Below, in pieces: positions 62,282-64,000 of a stretch of DNA of 64,000 nucleotides. The notes below the pieces were generated by a model. That model did no database searches and was not told the DNA's origin. It saw only the letters and a program-made list of their open reading frames with translations. Position 1 is the first letter of the stretch. Every line of letters begins with the position of its first letter. The translations under genes were made by a program, and so were the position numbers. The DNA comes from Edwardsiella piscicida (GTDB lineage Bacteria > Pseudomonadota > Gammaproteobacteria > Enterobacterales > Enterobacteriaceae), in contig NZ_MPNU01000001.1 of the NCBI RefSeq assembly GCF_001896205.1, positions 425,050 through 489,049 on the forward strand, given 5' to 3'.

Positions 62282-62947
62282 TCAGGTGTCGTTGAGCGCG
62301 CGTGGAAACAGCAGATTATTTTCCAGGCTGATGTGCTCCATGAGATCGTTAATCAGCTCGCTAATGCCGGCATACAGCGCGCGCCAGGTTGTACAGGCCC
62401 CCGCCGGCGGTGTCATGTTATCCGTCAGGAAGCGGATGACCTCCAGCCGTTCTCCCGCGTCGCGATGCTCATGCTCCATTACCGAGATGGGTCCCTGGCA
62501 GCGGGCACCCTCCCCCTGTTCGATCAACGGAAACAGGATACGCTCTTCCTTTATCATATGGTCGTCCAACTCCTGGCGTAGCGAGTCGAGCTGTTTAGCG
62601 AGTCCCCGTGGGCAGCCCACCTTGTCGGTATGCACGCGTTCGACCTTCTGTGCCATCAATACCAGTTCGGGCAGCTGCGCGCGGTGACGCTGATGATAGC
62701 GGGTGAGGATAAAGGCGGTTAGCTCAGCCAGGGGCGCCTGTTGCCAGTCCCGATGCGGCTGTGGTGCGCTGTCCAGCTCGGCCAGCTGACTTTCCAGCAT
62801 GGCCAGGTCCAGCGATTGGCGGGCCGCCGCGCGCTGGAGCGTCTGCTTACCGCCGCAGCAAAAATCTAACGCGTGGTGGCGGAATAGACGCGTGGCGCGT
62901 GGAATGCTGATGGCCAGTTCACCGAGCGGGCGATCGCGGTATGTCAT
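62282..62947 (-). CDS. ytfE: Iron-sulfur cluster repair di-iron protein YtfE (RIC)
   Basis: 221 residues. N-terminal ScdA-like CCGG motif ([15 protein letters not shown]) and hemerythrin-like domain with the iron ligands ([39 protein letters not shown]). Repairs clusters damaged by NO and peroxide. AAGGAG precedes the start. An NsrR operator lies just upstream. Confidence 0.96.
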   Translation of the reverse strand: MTYRDRPLGELAISIPRATRLFRHHALDFCCGGKQTLQRAAARQSLDLAMLESQLAELDSAPQPHRDWQQAPLAELTAFILTRYHQRHRAQLPELVLMAQKVERVHTDKVGCPRGLAKQLDSLRQELDDHMIKEERILFPLIEQGEGARCQGPISVMEHEHRDAGERLEVIRFLTDNMTPPAGACTTWRALYAGISELINDLMEHISLENNLLFPRALNDT

Positions 62948-62973
62948 GATGTGCTCCTTAACGTGTGCTCTAT

Positions 62974-62996
62974 AAGGTGTATTTTAAATGCAATTT
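62974..62996. promoter_or_regulatory. NsrR operator upstream of ytfE
   Basis: AAGGTGTATTT-T-AAATGCAATTT, two 11-base half-sites with one-base spacing. The NsrR consensus is AAGATGYATTT-N-AAATRCATCTT; the left half differs at one base, the right at about two. It is 26 bases before the ytfE start, where binding would block the promoter. Confidence 0.8.
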
Positions 62997-63189
62997 ATAT
63001 TGTGCGCCATCCCTTTTGTGGCGTGCAGCGGAATTGCCGTATTTCCCGGGGAAAATTATCGCTTGCGCTGGCGTTTATCGGTGGCAAAACCCATGATGAG
63101 CACAGTGGGATACGCCTACGCATTCTGCGAGCGTCGCATGGTGCAATGACGCAGGTGTATCCGTATCCGAACCAGGGGGAGGAGAGCGT

Positions 63190-63930
63190 ATGTTAGAGCA
63201 GATTTGTCAGCTGGCGCGCGATGCGGGGGCGGTGATAATGACGGTATATCAGGGCGATCAGCCGCTGGCGCTGGCCTATAAGGGCGATCAGTCCCCGGTC
63301 ACGGCCGCCGATCTGGCGGCGCATGAGATAATCAAGGCAGGATTACTGCGCATTACCCCGGCGATCCCGCTGCTGTCGGAGGAGGCGCCGCCGGCCTGGC
63401 CGCAGCGGCGCGACTGGCAGCGTTATTGGCTGGTCGATCCGCTGGATGGCACCAAGGAGTTTTTGCAGCGCAACGGTGAGTTTACCGTCAATATTGCGCT
63501 GATCGAACAGGGGGTACCCACGCTGGGAGTCGTCTACGTGCCGACCAGCGGTGTGCTGTACTGTGCCTGCGACGGTAAGGCCTGGAAAGAGCAGGATGGG
63601 GTGCGCATGGAGATCGGGGTACGTAACGCGATCCCCCCGCTGGTGGTGATCAGCCGTTCACACGGCGACGCGGAGCTGACGGACTATCTGCAGCAGCTGG
63701 GCGAACACCAGACGATGATGGTGGGATCATCGCTGAAGTTTTGTTTGGTGGCGGAGGGGGTCGCGCAGCTTTATCCGCGCTTTGGGCCGACCCATATCTG
63801 GGATACGGCGGCCGGTCATGCCATCGCTTTCGCCGCGGGAGCTCAGGTGCGAGACTGGCAGGGTAAAACGCTAAGCTATATCCCCGCGGAATCATTGTTG
63901 AATCCGGGGTTCCGGGTATCGCTGTATTAA
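63190..63930 (+). CDS. cysQ: 3'(2'),5'-bisphosphate nucleotidase CysQ
   Basis: 246 residues, inositol-monophosphatase fold. Metal-binding motifs [10 protein letters not shown] and [15 protein letters not shown] present. Hydrolyses PAP, controlling sulfate assimilation by-products. Behind GGAGAG. Confidence 0.96.
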   Translation: MLEQICQLARDAGAVIMTVYQGDQPLALAYKGDQSPVTAADLAAHEIIKAGLLRITPAIPLLSEEAPPAWPQRRDWQRYWLVDPLDGTKEFLQRNGEFTVNIALIEQGVPTLGVVYVPTSGVLYCACDGKAWKEQDGVRMEIGVRNAIPPLVVISRSHGDAELTDYLQQLGEHQTMMVGSSLKFCLVAEGVAQLYPRFGPTHIWDTAAGHAIAFAAGAQVRDWQGKTLSYIPAESLLNPGFRVSLY

Positions 63931-64000
63931 GCCCTCGGCGGCGTTCGCGCGGGCGCCGCCGCACGCCGTCATTCTATCGTGCACTGGCGCGCGCCCTCTC

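Noticed and set aside
63931-64000. Possible gene at the right edge
   Set aside because: Only 70 bases, GC-rich, no start or recognisable reading frame.

Overview
The window is a chromosomal segment of a member of the Enterobacterales. From about 18.1 kb to the right end the gene order closely follows the yjeI-efp-frd-psd-orn-mutL-hfq-hfl-purA-rnr-rpsF-ytfE-cysQ stretch of Escherichia coli, but sugE-blc-ampC-frd is shortened (no blc or ampC), a lactate (lut) operon and an acyltransferase gene are inserted, and the ula genes are missing. The GC-rich backbone, the invasin and this arrangement suggest Edwardsiella or a close relative. That is an inference from gene content, not a search result.

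Left part (1-17.5 kb): an accessory region for adhesion and secretion. Bases 1-7770 are visibly AT-rich and hold a locus resembling Salmonella pathogenicity island 4 (sii). The N-terminus of a giant Ig-repeat adhesin (SiiE-like) runs off the left edge. Divergent from it is a compact operon: SiiA-like and SiiB-like proton-channel pair, TolC-like outer membrane protein, HlyD-like adaptor, a small unrecognised membrane protein, and a SiiF-like ABC exporter. About 1.2 kb of decayed DNA follows. Next comes a 2357-residue inverse autotransporter (invasin/intimin type) with LysM, beta-barrel, 16 Ig-like repeats and a C-terminal domain. Divergent from it is an AraC-type regulator whose two halves lie in different frames, joined at a run of nine T.

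Backbone (18-64 kb): yjeI; lutP-lutABC (L-lactate uptake and oxidation); epmB/efp and, further on, epmA (translation factor EF-P and two of its modification enzymes); sugE with a likely guanidine-II riboswitch; frdABCD with a candidate FNR-type promoter; mscM-psd; rsgA; orn; three identical tRNA-Gly(GCC) genes; queG; the nnr-tsaE-amiB-mutL-miaA-hfq-hflX-hflK-hflC cluster; a 48-bp telomere-like hexamer array and an acyltransferase gene; yjeT, purA, nsrR, rnr, rlmB; three DUF1471 genes around yjfP; rpsF-priB-rpsR-rplI; a DUF488 gene, ytfB/oapA, fklB, ytfE with an NsrR operator, and cysQ.

Functional links: NsrR and its probable target ytfE lie in the same window. The EF-P pathway is almost complete. 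Two surface adhesion systems and a regulator of possibly switchable reading frame sit side by side at the left.
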